A program made the position numbers and the translations under genes. A DNA stretch of 64,000 nucleotides from UBA2330 sp049293015 (GTDB lineage Bacteria; Bacteroidota; Ignavibacteria; Tepidaquicellales; Tepidaquicellaceae). The notes beneath the pieces were generated by a model, which was not told the origin of the DNA, made no database searches, and saw nothing but the letters and a program-made list of their open reading frames with translations. Below are positions 15,536-25,253 of the stretch, piece after piece. The number at the start of each line of letters is the position of its first letter. The first letter of the stretch is position 1. The DNA is taken from the NCBI GenBank assembly GCA_049293015.1, contig JBATSB010000171.1:18347-82346 (forward strand). The letters run 5' to 3'.

Positions 15536-17673
15536 TATGCGTTTTCATTAGGGTTAACGGGTTCTTTTGGTGCAACAGGTTCTTTTGGTAATAAGATCTT
15601 TCTGCTTAATTTTAATTTTCCTGAATCGTCAATACCTAGCAACTTCACCTGTACTTTCTGTCCAAACTTCAGCACATCTTCGACCTTTACTACTCTCTTA
15701 TTATCGATCTCTGAAATGTGAAGCAGTCCTTCTTTTCCGGGAAGTATCTCTACAAAAGCTCCGAATTCTTTTATTCCTTTAACTGTACCATCATAGATCT
15801 TTCCGACTTCAGGAACTTCAGTTAGTCCGGCGATCATCTTCCTTGCAATCTCTGCCTGAGTATGATCGACTGCGGCAATTGTTACTTTACCTTCATCATC
15901 AATATCTATCTCAGCACCTGATTCTGCAATTATACTTCTGATTGTCTTTCCGCCAGGTCCGATTACTGCACCGATCATGTCTCTCGGTACCATCATAGAA
16001 TAAAGATGTGGAGCGTATTTTGAAATTGATTCTCTCGCTGTATTCAAAGTCTGATCCATTACATTCAGAATATGAAGTCTACCATCTTTAGCCTGATTCA
16101 AAGCTTTCTCCATTATCTCAAATGAAATTCCTCTTACTTTAATATCCATCTGAATAGCTGTAATGCCTTCAGCAGTACCTGCTACTTTAAAATCCATATC
16201 TCCGAAATGATCTTCATCTCCAAGTATATCTGATAATATTGCTGTTTTATCATTTTCAATAACAAGACCCATTGCAATTCCTGCGATAGGTTTTTTTAAC
16301 TTCACACCGGCGTCCATTAATGCAAGTGAACCTGCACAGACAGTTGCCATTGATGATGAACCGTTTGATTCTAGAATATCAGAAACAACTCTTAGTGAAT
16401 ATGGAAAATCTTCGTCGTTTGGTAATAATTTTTTAAGTGACCTCTCTGCAAGATTTCCGTGACCGATCTCTCTTCTACCTGGTCCCGGTCTTCCGCCAAC
16501 TTCACCGGTACTGAACGGCGGGAAATTATAATGCAGCATAAATCTTTTGTACGACAGATCTTTTAATCCTTCTATCATCTGCTCATCTCTCTTCGTTCCC
16601 AAAGTTACTGTAGTAAGACTTTGTGTCTGACCTCTTGTAAATAGAGCTGAGCCGTGTGTTCTCGGCAGCACGCCTACTTCACATGTAATATCTCTGATGT
16701 CTGCAAGTCCTCTTCCGTCAAGTCTTTTATTTTCATCAAGTATCATCGATCTCATCACATCATATTGGATATCATGTATTATTTTTCCAAATTGCTTTTC
16801 CATTTCAGGAAATTTCTCAGACAGAGCATCGACTACTTTTTTAAAGACATCTTTATTTTTTTGCTGTCTTTCTTCTTTTGTTAAGATAGTGTGAGTCACA
16901 TTTTTTATATCTTCAGTGACGAGTGCTTTTATTTCAGCATCCATATCAGGATATTCTTCCTTAGCCAGAAGCTCTCTTTTAGCTTTACCGCATTCAGCAG
17001 CAAAAGCAAGCTGGAAATTGCAAAGCTCGGCTATATATTTATGACCAAATTTTATTGCTTCAATAATTTCAGATTCAGAAATTTCTTTGGCTTCACCTTC
17101 CACCATCATAATAGAATCTACTGACCCTGCTATCGTAATATCAAAATCACCGTTATCGATCTGCTCATGATTTGGATTCAAAATAAATTCACCGTTGATC
17201 CTTGTAACTCTGACTTCTGAGATCGGCACATCAAATGGAATATCAGAAATTAATAAAGCTGCTGATGCTCCTGTTGCTGCTAATACATCAGTATCATTTT
17301 CTCCGTCAGAAGAATATACTGAACAAAGAAGTTGTACTTCATTAAAAAAACCTTCAGGAAACATTGGTCTGATAGGTCTGTCAATAAGTCTTGATGAAAG
17401 AATTTCCTTTTCAGTTGGTCTGCCTTCTCTCTTAAAAAATCCGCCGGGAATCTTTCCTGCGGATGCAGTCTTTTCTCTGTAATCCACTGTTAACGGGAAA
17501 AAATCCTGACCCGGTTTTGCTTCGTCTGAAGCTGTTACTGTACATAGAACAAAGTTATCACCTTGAGAAATCATAACAGCACCGTTTGCCTGCTTGGCTA
17601 GTTTGCCTGATTCTAAGGTTATTTTTCTTCCGCCTATTTCAATACTCTTTTCAATTTTCTGTGTAATTGGCAT
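15535..17673 (-). CDS. pnp: Polyribonucleotide nucleotidyltransferase (PNPase)
   Basis: The 712-residue enzyme degrades RNA 3' to 5' with phosphate, as a trimer. Two RNase PH domains are visible, the first starting at IEIGGRKITLESG and the second around KRLDGRGLADIRDI and TRGQTQSLTTVTLGT with the FSTGEVGGRPGPGRREIGHGN active region. KH (IGAVIGPGGKTIRSI) and S1 (YDGTVKGIKEFGAFVEI) domains follow. The end is a short tail containing repeated P-K-E-P-V. The length is typical. It follows rpsO by 12 bp, the standard order, and overlaps the STAS start. Confidence 0.98.
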   Translation of the reverse strand: MPITQKIEKSIEIGGRKITLESGKLAKQANGAVMISQGDNFVLCTVTASDEAKPGQDFFPLTVDYREKTASAGKIPGGFFKREGRPTEKEILSSRLIDRPIRPMFPEGFFNEVQLLCSVYSSDGENDTDVLAATGASAALLISDIPFDVPISEVRVTRINGEFILNPNHEQIDNGDFDITIAGSVDSIMMVEGEAKEISESEIIEAIKFGHKYIAELCNFQLAFAAECGKAKRELLAKEEYPDMDAEIKALVTEDIKNVTHTILTKEERQQKNKDVFKKVVDALSEKFPEMEKQFGKIIHDIQYDVMRSMILDENKRLDGRGLADIRDITCEVGVLPRTHGSALFTRGQTQSLTTVTLGTKRDEQMIEGLKDLSYKRFMLHYNFPPFSTGEVGGRPGPGRREIGHGNLAERSLKKLLPNDEDFPYSLRVVSDILESNGSSSMATVCAGSLALMDAGVKLKKPIAGIAMGLVIENDKTAILSDILGDEDHFGDMDFKVAGTAEGITAIQMDIKVRGISFEIMEKALNQAKDGRLHILNVMDQTLNTARESISKYAPHLYSMMVPRDMIGAVIGPGGKTIRSIIAESGAEIDIDDEGKVTIAAVDHTQAEIARKMIAGLTEVPEVGKIYDGTVKGIKEFGAFVEILPGKEGLLHISEIDNKRVVKVEDVLKFGQKVQVKLLGIDDSGKLKLSRKILLPKEPVAPKEPVNPNENA

Positions 17674-17685
17674 TTATTCTTTTTA

Positions 17686-17958
17686 TTATTTTCTGATCTC
17701 TAATTCTTTTATGATAGTTCTGTATCTCTGGACATCTTTATTTTCCAGGTATCTTAAAAGCTTTCTTCTTTTTCCTACCATCTTAAGCAATCCTCTTCTG
17801 GAATGATTGTCTTTTTTATGTTTGTTGAAATGGTCTGCTGATAGTTCGTTGATCCTCTTTGTGAGAATTGCAACCTGAACTTCAGGCTTTCCGGAATCCT
17901 TATCGGAATTTCCAAATTTTGTTACTAATTCCTGTTTCTTTTCTTTTGATAATGGCAT
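17686..17958 (-). CDS. rpsO: 30S ribosomal protein S15
   Basis: The 90-residue protein is a full-length S15 with the family pattern VAILTKRINELSADHFNKHK, then the RRGLLKMVGKRRKLLRYL core that contacts 16S rRNA helices, and a final YRTIIKELEIRK. It sits between ribF (19 bp upstream) and pnp (12 bp downstream), a gene order conserved across many bacteria. In other bacteria S15 autoregulates through its leader; no such structure was resolved here. Confidence 0.98.
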   Translation of the reverse strand: MPLSKEKKQELVTKFGNSDKDSGKPEVQVAILTKRINELSADHFNKHKKDNHSRRGLLKMVGKRRKLLRYLENKDVQRYRTIIKELEIRK

Positions 17959-17977
17959 TTCTGTTTATTTATATTAT

Positions 17978-18922
17978 TTAATTAATTTTTATTTTTGTGA
18001 AAATTTCTTCACAGTTTATTTTATCTTTTGAAAGCTGTTCTTTTAGCTCTTCTATTGAATCAAATTTTATTTCATCACGCAGATATTCAGAAAATTTAAT
18101 TACAATATTCTTTCCATAAATATCTTTGTCAAAACCGAAAATATTAACTTCGAGCTTTATTGCATCATCATCAGTTACAGTCGGATTCTTTCCTATACTC
18201 ATCATCCCGAAATATTCAACTCCTCCAAGCACTACTGTTACTGCATACACTCCGATCGCAGGTATTAATTTGTATTCGCAGTCAGGTTTTATATTAGCTG
18301 TTGGATAACCTAATTCTCTTCCCAGCTTTTTTCCTTCTGTTACTGTCCCGCTAAGACTATATTCACTACCGAGAAGCAATGAAGCTTTTGAAACTTCTCC
18401 TTTTTCTAAAAGATGTCTGATCTCTGAACTGCTGACATGCTGACCGTCAGGTTTATATTCATCTACCTTGTCAATCGTAAAATCAAATTCAGCGGAAAGT
18501 TCTTTTAGAGTATCAAAATTTCCTTCCCTGTTCTTACCAAACATGTGATCATAACCAAGTATCAGATCACTCATTCCAATTTTTTTCAAAAGATAGTTCA
18601 CATAAAAATCTTCAGCTTTTGTTTCAGAAAATTCTTTTGTGAAATTAATGACATAAGTTATATCAATATCTAATTTTCCAAATATCTCCAGCTTTTCTTC
18701 AAGAGTCGAAAGTATCTTAATGTCCCTGTCACGATTTTTGAGTACTATCTGGGGATGCGGGTCAAATGTAATAACTACGCTGCGTTGATCCTTTAAATTC
18801 TTTACTGCATTAAGTTTGTCGATGATTTTTCTGTGTCCAAGATGAACTCCGTCAAAAGTACCGACAGTTATTGCAGTTTTTTTAGCATAAACAAACTCAC
18901 TTATATCCCTGATTACATTCAC
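17978..18922 (-). CDS. ribF: Bifunctional riboflavin kinase / FAD synthetase
   Basis: The 314-residue enzyme phosphorylates riboflavin to FMN and adenylates FMN to FAD. The N-terminal adenylyltransferase is marked by VGTFDGVHLGHRKII at about 21-35 and the SSSEIRHLLEKGEV stretch near 162-175. The C-terminal kinase has GRELGYPTANIKP at about 203-215 and EVNIFGFDKDIYGK. All motifs are intact. It heads the ribF-rpsO-pnp-STAS operon. No FMN riboswitch was recognised in the 75 bp upstream. Confidence 0.96.
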   Translation of the reverse strand: MNVIRDISEFVYAKKTAITVGTFDGVHLGHRKIIDKLNAVKNLKDQRSVVITFDPHPQIVLKNRDRDIKILSTLEEKLEIFGKLDIDITYVINFTKEFSETKAEDFYVNYLLKKIGMSDLILGYDHMFGKNREGNFDTLKELSAEFDFTIDKVDEYKPDGQHVSSSEIRHLLEKGEVSKASLLLGSEYSLSGTVTEGKKLGRELGYPTANIKPDCEYKLIPAIGVYAVTVVLGGVEYFGMMSIGKNPTVTDDDAIKLEVNIFGFDKDIYGKNIVIKFSEYLRDEIKFDSIEELKEQLSKDKINCEEIFTKIKIN

Positions 18923-18997
18923 TTTATCAGCTATTTAATATTAAACAGAATAAGGAAGGAATAGTAAGCAGATATTATGATAGAATTCAAAAATTCT

Positions 18998-19483
18998 TTA
19001 ACCTAAGCTTTCAACAGCTTCTTTGAGCTCGTCAAATTTTACCTGTACTCCGGGATTCTCTGTTATCTCCATATATTTGACAACACCTTCTTTATCAATT
19101 AGGACAACTGCTCTCTTAGCTGTTTCTTTCTGATCATGAGCAAATACTTCATGCACAAGTCCTAATTTCCTTATAACTTCTCTGTTATAATCTGAAAGTA
19201 ATGGGTATTTTATACTATTGGACTTTGCAAATGCTTTCTGTACAAAAGTGCCGTCAACGCTGATTCCAAACACTTCTAAGTCTTTTGAAGCAAAGTCACC
19301 TAAAGTATCTGATATTGTGCAATTCTGTTCTGTACAAACTCCAGTAAAAGCCATTGGAAAGAAAACGAGTAATACGTTTTTCTTTCCTTTATAATCGCTG
19401 ATGGAATAAGTTTTAAGTTCGTCTGAATGTGAGAATGAATTCAAAGAAATGTCAGGCATCTGATCACCGGTTTTAATAGACAT
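18998..19483 (-). CDS. Peroxiredoxin (AhpC/TSA, AhpE/BCP-like)
   Basis: The 161-residue protein reduces peroxides. The peroxidatic cysteine lies in FFPMAFTGVCTEQNC at about 42-56, the PxxxTxxC motif. The second Cys five residues on may be a resolving residue or incidental. LLVFFP before and VFGISVDG after are as expected, and no late C-terminal resolving Cys is present, which favours a 1-Cys AhpE-like or atypical 2-Cys type. Monocistronic, 75 bp upstream of ribF. Confidence 0.93.
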   Translation of the reverse strand: MSIKTGDQMPDISLNSFSHSDELKTYSISDYKGKKNVLLVFFPMAFTGVCTEQNCTISDTLGDFASKDLEVFGISVDGTFVQKAFAKSNSIKYPLLSDYNREVIRKLGLVHEVFAHDQKETAKRAVVLIDKEGVVKYMEITENPGVQVKFDELKEAVESLG

Positions 19484-19800
19484 ATATAATTTTAATTTGT
19501 TTTTTTAGAATCAAAAAGATAATCATTTGAGATTTTATTAACAATCCGATAAAATTTTCCCGGAGGCATGTTCAAAAATTAATGATATAAACAATTTCCG
19601 GGTAATCTTGATATGATATCTTTTGATTTTTATAATTTATTGGTAAATTACTATTTTTATTTTTACCTCCATATTAATTCATTTATTGTAAATAATATAT
19701 ATACTACTTTTGAGCACAATAAATCTACAACTATAATGACTTTTCCGGATTCTCTTTCAAAAATAATTCACAATATTTATAAATATTTAAAAAAAACATT
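19484..19800. other. Intergenic region between divergent peroxiredoxin and T9SS protein genes
   Basis: This 317-bp, very AT-rich gap must carry both promoters. It holds a CCCGGA/TCCGGG imperfect hairpin at about 19559-19602 and a plausible plus-strand promoter at 19686-19712. A 63-codon open frame at 19613-19804 has no coding character. Confidence 0.5.
19686..19712 (+). promoter_or_regulatory. Candidate Bacteroidota-type promoter for the 1156-aa protein
   Basis: TACTTTTG at 19705-19712 matches the Bacteroidota -7 consensus TAnnTTTG, and TTG at 19686-19688 stands 16 bp upstream as a possible -33 element. The spacing is slightly short. It would give a leader of about 85 nt. Such short motifs occur by chance in AT-rich DNA. 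Confidence 0.35.
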
Positions 19801-22800
19801 TTGAAAAAAATATTATTACTTTCAGTTTTCCTTTTTATGATTTTCAGTCAGTTTGCTAATTCACAACAAAAATGGTCTAAAGACAGGAGACTTACTTCTA
19901 AACCTCCGATAGGCGATTTCCAAATGCTGCCTTCTGATTTTACACAATGGGAAAATCCAAATAAATCAGACTGGATCATTAATACTCCCATCGGACAGGT
20001 TCTAGTAACTCCGAATGTAAGAGTTTTGCCAAATTCAAATCAGCAGGATGAGGTAATACTTGTCCGTCATCCGACTAATCCGATGATAATGTTTGGCTCT
20101 GCAAATACAACCGCAGGGTCTTCGTTTGGTCAGGGATCTTACACAACCACTGACGGTGGCATAACCTGGTTTGGAACTGATCTTATTCCAGCTTTCGGAT
20201 CACCAAGTGATCCGGGACCCTGTATTGATAAGGACGGAGTAATCATCATTACAACTTTAAATCCGGGAATGGCAGCAAGCTATTCCACAAATAATGGTAT
20301 TACATGGTCTCCTGCAGTAAATATAACAACTCAATCATCGGATAAAAATTTTGCTGCAAGTGATGATGCACCTTCAAGTTCATTTTACGGAAGAAGTTAT
20401 TGCGTCTGGAGTAATTTTGCTTCCGGATCACCGCCAATTGTCATTTCTTACACTACAAACAGTGGTGTCAGCTGGTCTTCAGTAAATCAAATTAATACTT
20501 CAGTTGCAGGTCACTATTCTCAGGGATGTGATATTGCAATCGGACCTACAGGAGAAGTTTATGTCTGCTGGGCAGCACCTAATTCCGCATCTCCTTTTAT
20601 AGAGGACTTTGCAGGATTTGCAAAATCTGTTAACGGTAGTGCTAACTGGACAGTAACTGACAATGCGTATGATATGAACGGAATAAGATCAAGTTCATAT
20701 AACGGATGGGGTGTGAGAGTAAACAGTTTTCCAAGAATCGGAGTGGACAGAAGCGGAGGTCCAAGAAACGGATGGATATATATAGTAGCTTCTGATGTGA
20801 ACCTAGCTCCTGCAGGATCGGATGCTGATGTTGTAATTCACAGGTCATCTGATGGAGGAGTTACATGGTCTTCCGGTGTCAGAGTAAATCAGGATCCATT
20901 GAATAACGGAAAAGTTCAGTTCTTCCCGGCTATAAGAGTAGATGAATCAGGCGGAGTGAATGTTGTTTATTATGATAACAGGAATTACCCTTCAGTCGGC
21001 GATTCATGTCAGGTTTATGTTTCAAGGTCACTTGACGGAGGAACTACATGGACTGACATGCTTGTGAGCGATCACAGCTGGAAAGTAAAAGGCGAAGCAG
21101 GTCTGGGAAATTATATGGGAGATTATATTGGAATCACTTCAGGCAGCGGAAAATTATGGCCGTTCTGGTTTGATGACAAATCCGGAACTATGCAGGCATG
21201 GACTACTTCAGTTCAGATCACTACATTTCCTTTAAATGCATTTAATCTGACTTCTCCTCCTGCAGGATCAAGAATTGCCACATTGCCAAATAACAATACA
21301 AACTATACATTTAACTGGGATACATCGGCATCAACTGCTTCTTACAAATGGATATTCGGAAGTCCAAATGCTACATCAAGACAAATTACTTTATTACCGA
21401 ATGGAAATTCTCTTTCAGTCACAGGCGGTCAGCTAGATGCAATCCTTCAGGGACTCGGTCTTAATCAGGGAGACTCACTTGTAGGTCAGTGGGATGTCTG
21501 GGCATTCAGAAACGATCAGACAAATGATTCAATGAAAGCTACAAACGGTCCCAGATCCATTACACTTAAAAGAGCTAAACCATTGCTCACAGCATTTAAT
21601 CTTGTTTCACCACCGAACAATAGTTCAATACTGACTCAAGTATCAAATACAACTCCTGTCAATATCAACTGGACAAGATCAGGTGAAGCTGTAAATTACA
21701 GATGGTTATATGCATCACCCGATTTCAGCAATCAGTCAAATGTAAAATTAAGGTTCGCTGCAAACAATAATGGATTTGATTCTTCTTTGACTCTGAGAAA
21801 TTCTCAGATAGATTCTGCATTAGCCGGTCTCGGAATAAATCTCGGAGATTCAACAGTCGGTCAGTGGAGAACTTATGGCTATAGCGCTGGTGATTCACTT
21901 TCATCTGCTCAGACTTACAACATTACATTCAGAAGGGGTATTCCTCCTACAGTTACTACTTCACTTGATTCTATTATCGTGAATGTTTTTTTAGGTGGAG
22001 GAGATTCAAGAAATATAAACATTGGAAATACAGGACAGTTTCCTCTTATCTGGTCAATCTCTGAATCTTCTGCTACACTTGATAATTTGAAAACCGAAAA
22101 TAATTTTACTCAGGAACAAATTGAACAAATGGTGAATCTGCCGAAAGGTTCAGCAGATTTATTTTACGGACATGAACAGACTGATGCTCAGGGCGGACCT
22201 GATGCAGGAGGTTATTCATGGATAGACAGTGACGAACCGGGCGGTCCTGTTTTCAACTGGGTGGAGATATCTTCCACCGGTACAGAAATTACTACATGGA
22301 CTATCGGTACTGCTGATGACGGTTCTGTTATACTTCCCTTACCTTTTACTTTTAATTATTACAATAATAATTACAATTCGCTGAAGGTATGTACAAACGG
22401 CTGGGCTGGCTTTGACATTGCTTCCACTTCCAATGCTTATTCCAATGTTTCAATTCCTGTTGCAGCAGAACCAAACAATTCACTTTATCCTTTCTGGGAT
22501 GATCTCGATCTGAGGACGTCAGGACATGTATATTATATGAATGATCCAGCAAATAACAGATTTATAGTTGAGTATAAAGATGCTCCTCATTTTACTTCAG
22601 GAGAATTATATACATTCCAGTTGATCATTTATAATGACGGAAGAATTTATTATCAATATCTGAATATGGATTCTTCATTGCTTAATTCATGCACGATCGG
22701 AACAGAGAATTCAGCCGGATCTGTCGGGCTGCAGGTGGTTTACAATGCTGCATATCTTCATAATAATCTTGCGATCAAAATTGAAAAAGGTTTATCATGG

Positions 22801-23271
22801 CTGGAAGAAATACCTAGTTCAGGCACTATAACTCCGGGAGGTAATCAGAATGTTAATGTAATATTTTATTCAGCAGGATTATCTATCGGAACGTATTCAG
22901 GAATTATGAAAATAAATTCAAACGACCCAATTAATCCCGTAAAGAATATTTTAGTTAGAATGAATGTCGGACCGGTTAGTGTTCAGAATATTGCTCTTGG
23001 AATTCCTGACGAATTTAAATTAGATCAGAATTTTCCAAATCCATTCAATCCAAGTACTAAAATAAATTTTGCAATTCCAAAACAGGGATTTGTAGATCTT
23101 AAAATTTATGACATACTTGGAAAAGAAGTAGCTGCACTGATTAGCGAAGTCAAGTCACCCGGTTATTATGAGGTAGATTTTAACGCAGGTAATCTGTCGA
23201 GCGGTGTTTATTTCTATAGATTAGAGAGCAGTGGATTTATCAATATAAAAAGAATGCTGCTTGTAAAATAA
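19801..23271 (+). CDS. Large secreted BNR-repeat protein with T9SS type A sorting domain
   Basis: This 1156-residue protein appears to start at TTG, because only that start gives the full signal peptide (MKKILLLSVFLFMIFSQFANSQ). Residues about 80-480 have at least five sialidase-like Asp-box units (TTDGGITW, STNNGITW, TTNSGVSW, SSDGGVTW, SLDGGTTW), so a beta-propeller is likely; no sialidase catalytic set is recognised. Two similar domains follow (from FNLTSPPAGS and FNLVSPPNNS, near 480 and 600). Next come an abnormal-spindle-like strand region near 720, a module resembling extracellular adhesion domains (GWAGFD, PFWDDLDLR) and an Ig-like segment. The end, from about 1073, is a classic T9SS sorting domain with NFPNPFNPSTKI. 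Probably exported to the cell surface. A terminator follows. Confidence 0.85.
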   Translation: MKKILLLSVFLFMIFSQFANSQQKWSKDRRLTSKPPIGDFQMLPSDFTQWENPNKSDWIINTPIGQVLVTPNVRVLPNSNQQDEVILVRHPTNPMIMFGSANTTAGSSFGQGSYTTTDGGITWFGTDLIPAFGSPSDPGPCIDKDGVIIITTLNPGMAASYSTNNGITWSPAVNITTQSSDKNFAASDDAPSSSFYGRSYCVWSNFASGSPPIVISYTTNSGVSWSSVNQINTSVAGHYSQGCDIAIGPTGEVYVCWAAPNSASPFIEDFAGFAKSVNGSANWTVTDNAYDMNGIRSSSYNGWGVRVNSFPRIGVDRSGGPRNGWIYIVASDVNLAPAGSDADVVIHRSSDGGVTWSSGVRVNQDPLNNGKVQFFPAIRVDESGGVNVVYYDNRNYPSVGDSCQVYVSRSLDGGTTWTDMLVSDHSWKVKGEAGLGNYMGDYIGITSGSGKLWPFWFDDKSGTMQAWTTSVQITTFPLNAFNLTSPPAGSRIATLPNNNTNYTFNWDTSASTASYKWIFGSPNATSRQITLLPNGNSLSVTGGQLDAILQGLGLNQGDSLVGQWDVWAFRNDQTNDSMKATNGPRSITLKRAKPLLTAFNLVSPPNNSSILTQVSNTTPVNINWTRSGEAVNYRWLYASPDFSNQSNVKLRFAANNNGFDSSLTLRNSQIDSALAGLGINLGDSTVGQWRTYGYSAGDSLSSAQTYNITFRRGIPPTVTTSLDSIIVNVFLGGGDSRNINIGNTGQFPLIWSISESSATLDNLKTENNFTQEQIEQMVNLPKGSADLFYGHEQTDAQGGPDAGGYSWIDSDEPGGPVFNWVEISSTGTEITTWTIGTADDGSVILPLPFTFNYYNNNYNSLKVCTNGWAGFDIASTSNAYSNVSIPVAAEPNNSLYPFWDDLDLRTSGHVYYMNDPANNRFIVEYKDAPHFTSGELYTFQLIIYNDGRIYYQYLNMDSSLLNSCTIGTENSAGSVGLQVVYNAAYLHNNLAIKIEKGLSWLEEIPSSGTITPGGNQNVNVIFYSAGLSIGTYSGIMKINSNDPINPVKNILVRMNVGPVSVQNIALGIPDEFKLDQNFPNPFNPSTKINFAIPKQGFVDLKIYDILGKEVAALISEVKSPGYYEVDFNAGNLSSGVYFYRLESSGFINIKRMLLVK

Positions 23272-23707
23272 TTATTTAAAAGAAGTGATATAGAATCTGA
23301 GATATATCCGAATCAGCTTAATATTTTTATCTTTCCCGGAAAATCAATTTCGGGAAAGATATTTTTAGGTTGTTAATTTAAATTTAGTTTGAAACTGACA
23401 AAAGTTTTTTGAGTACTAAGAGGATAAATGTTTTGGGAAAATATTTCTAAGTGTTCTGAGATTCTAATCCTGAAAAGTATTTCTTTAACATTTACAGTTA
23501 TTAATATATAAATTAACTTATCCACTTATAATATTTAGCAATATATAATCACATGAAACCTTAAACATAAATTAATTTAAACTCTTTTAGTTTAAACTGA
23601 TCATATTTATTTCAAATCTGTAACAATTCCAAAAAATTAATTGAAACCTCTATAAGAAAAAGAAGTTACATTAATCTTTAAAATTAAATTTCTATAAAAA
23701 TTATTTA
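23272..23707. other. Intergenic region with terminator, otherwise featureless
   Basis: The first 90 bp hold the hairpin terminator at 23329-23366. The remaining 340 bp are AT-rich and should include the promoter of the next plus-strand gene. No gene or repeat was recognised. Confidence 0.5.
23329..23366 (+). terminator. Rho-independent terminator after the T9SS BNR protein
   Basis: ATCTTTCCCG (23329-23338) pairs perfectly with CGGGAAAGAT (23351-23360), followed by ATTTTT. It is 58 bp after the stop codon. Confidence 0.85.
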
Positions 23708-24760
23708 ATGAAAGACCTGATAAGAATTTTCGTACCGCTTTTAGCAATAATTATTTTTGTTGATTTTTATTATGAGACACCTGAAGGAGTTTATTCTATT
23801 GGAAATTATCCGGTCTGGATGAAAGATGTTTCGGGTAAACAGACCAATCAGACATCCGGACTTTCTTTCGTCGGAGGTGACAGTACAAACAAAACATTCA
23901 TTTCATGTGATGACATTGGTAAAATTAATTTGATCCGGGCAAATGAAAAAAATAATCCGCCGACTCTTGAAATCTTTGAAATAAAATATTCAGATGAAAT
24001 ACAGATCCTTTTTAATAAATTTAAAAAGGTCGATATGGAGGATATTTATTTTGACAAACCTAATAATAAAATATACTTATCGATAGAAGGACATGAATAC
24101 AGTTCTTACGACCCCGAGATCTACAAAAAAAAGGAAGGCATTTACGAGATCACATTTAATAATGACATTATGACATTTGATTCCATCTTAACCATTAAAC
24201 GCTTAAATCTGCCGGAAGAAGTTTACAAATATACTCTTGATAATATTGGTTTTGAGGGGTTTGCTCTGACTGAGAATTATTTGTATTTAGGACTGGAAAA
24301 TCTGCAGGATACTTCAAATAATTTTACAGACAGTACTTATATTTATATAGTAGACAGAAAAACCAACGAACTTAAAAAATCAGTTACCACCAAAGAGCAC
24401 AGTATAAGTTCTATATCAGGACTTTATGCGGTCGATGATCATACACTTTTAGGAGTGGATAGAAATACCCGCAGAATGTTTTATCTGAAATTTGATAAAG
24501 ATTTTAATATTGAAGATTCAAGATTGGAAGTAATGAATCTTTCCATTCCGGGACATGAGGATATAGATAAAATTCTCGGCATAGCAACCGAATCATTAAC
24601 ATTAGATTTTGAAGGAAATATTTATGTAGCCACTGATCCATGGATGGATTTTTACAAACCTGATCTTGCCGATAGAAAAAAACTTTCAAAAGATGAGCTA
24701 GATAATTTTTATAATTTTGTTCCGGTCATGTATAAATTTAAAAACATTTTTCCAAAATGA
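23708..24760 (+). CDS. Membrane-anchored or exported beta-propeller-like protein, esterase-like phytase type
   Basis: The 350-residue protein has an N-terminal hydrophobic segment (LIRIFVPLLAIIIFVDFYY) acting as signal or anchor. The rest is strand-rich with repeated units such as SGLSFVGGDSTNKTFISCDD, VDMEDIYFDKPNNKIYLSIEG, IGFEGFALTENYLYLGLEN and SISGLYAVDDHTLLGVDRN. This pattern (GFEGxAL, then DGxxLYL) resembles the esterase-like phytase and SdiA-regulated propeller families. No catalytic residues are assigned. Its ATGA overlap with the next gene indicates translational coupling to YjbQ. Confidence 0.6.
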   Translation: MKDLIRIFVPLLAIIIFVDFYYETPEGVYSIGNYPVWMKDVSGKQTNQTSGLSFVGGDSTNKTFISCDDIGKINLIRANEKNNPPTLEIFEIKYSDEIQILFNKFKKVDMEDIYFDKPNNKIYLSIEGHEYSSYDPEIYKKKEGIYEITFNNDIMTFDSILTIKRLNLPEEVYKYTLDNIGFEGFALTENYLYLGLENLQDTSNNFTDSTYIYIVDRKTNELKKSVTTKEHSISSISGLYAVDDHTLLGVDRNTRRMFYLKFDKDFNIEDSRLEVMNLSIPGHEDIDKILGIATESLTLDFEGNIYVATDPWMDFYKPDLADRKKLSKDELDNFYNFVPVMYKFKNIFPK

Positions 24761-25173
24761 AGCACTACAGAAAAGAGCTTTGGTTTGATATAAAATCTCG
24801 TAGAGAGCTTATAAATATTACTCCCGATGTAAACGAATGTCTTGCCGAGAGCGGAATTACGGAAGGTCTTTTACTTTGTAATGCAATGCACATTACAGCA
24901 AGTGTATTTATAAATGATGACGAATCCGGACTGCATCAGGATTACGAGAGCTGGCTGGAAGGACTCGCTCCTGAAAAACCTCATTCGAGATATAAGCATA
25001 ATTCCTATGAAGACAATGCAGACGCACATTTGAAAAGAACCATAATGGGCAGAGAAGTTGTCGTTGCAATTTCAAAAGGTAAATTAGATTTCGGTCCGTG
25101 GGAACAGATCTTTTACGGAGAGTTTGATGGTAAAAGAAAGAAAAGAGTTTTGGTAAAGATTATTGGAGAGTGA
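24757..25173 (+). CDS. YjbQ/UPF0047 family protein
   Basis: The 138-residue protein is a full-length UPF0047 member. Typical parts are VNECLAESGITEGLLLCNAMHITASVFINDDE, with the conserved histidine, then HSRYKHNSYEDNADAHLKRTIMG and GPWEQIFYGEFDGKRKKRV. The conserved His, Asp and Glu residues likely bind metal. Members have weak thiamine-phosphate synthase activity, but their real role is unclear. It overlaps the upstream gene by 4 bp. A strong hairpin terminator follows. Confidence 0.93.
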   Translation: MKHYRKELWFDIKSRRELINITPDVNECLAESGITEGLLLCNAMHITASVFINDDESGLHQDYESWLEGLAPEKPHSRYKHNSYEDNADAHLKRTIMGREVVVAISKGKLDFGPWEQIFYGEFDGKRKKRVLVKIIGE

Positions 25174-25201
25174 TTCTAAAAGTGATATTTAAATATTAGT
25201 A

Positions 25202-25243
25202 TTCAGACTTTGACAAATTTCACATGAGCCGTCAAAGTCTGAA
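25202..25243. terminator. Bidirectional hairpin terminator between convergent genes
   Basis: TTCAGACTTTGAC (25202-25214) and GTCAAAGTCTGAA (25231-25243) make a perfect 13-bp stem with a 16-nt loop. It lies between the 3' ends of yjbQ-like and lipoprotein genes. T-tracts are weak on either side, so dual use is inferred from position. Confidence 0.7.
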
Positions 25244-25253
25244 CATATATTTT

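Noticed and set aside
18923..18997. FMN riboswitch upstream of ribF
   Set aside because: The gap is only 75 bp and none of the conserved RFN-element sequence is visible.
19613..19804. 63-codon plus-strand frame before the T9SS gene
   Set aside because: Composition is that of AT-rich DNA, and it overlaps the likely promoter and next start.
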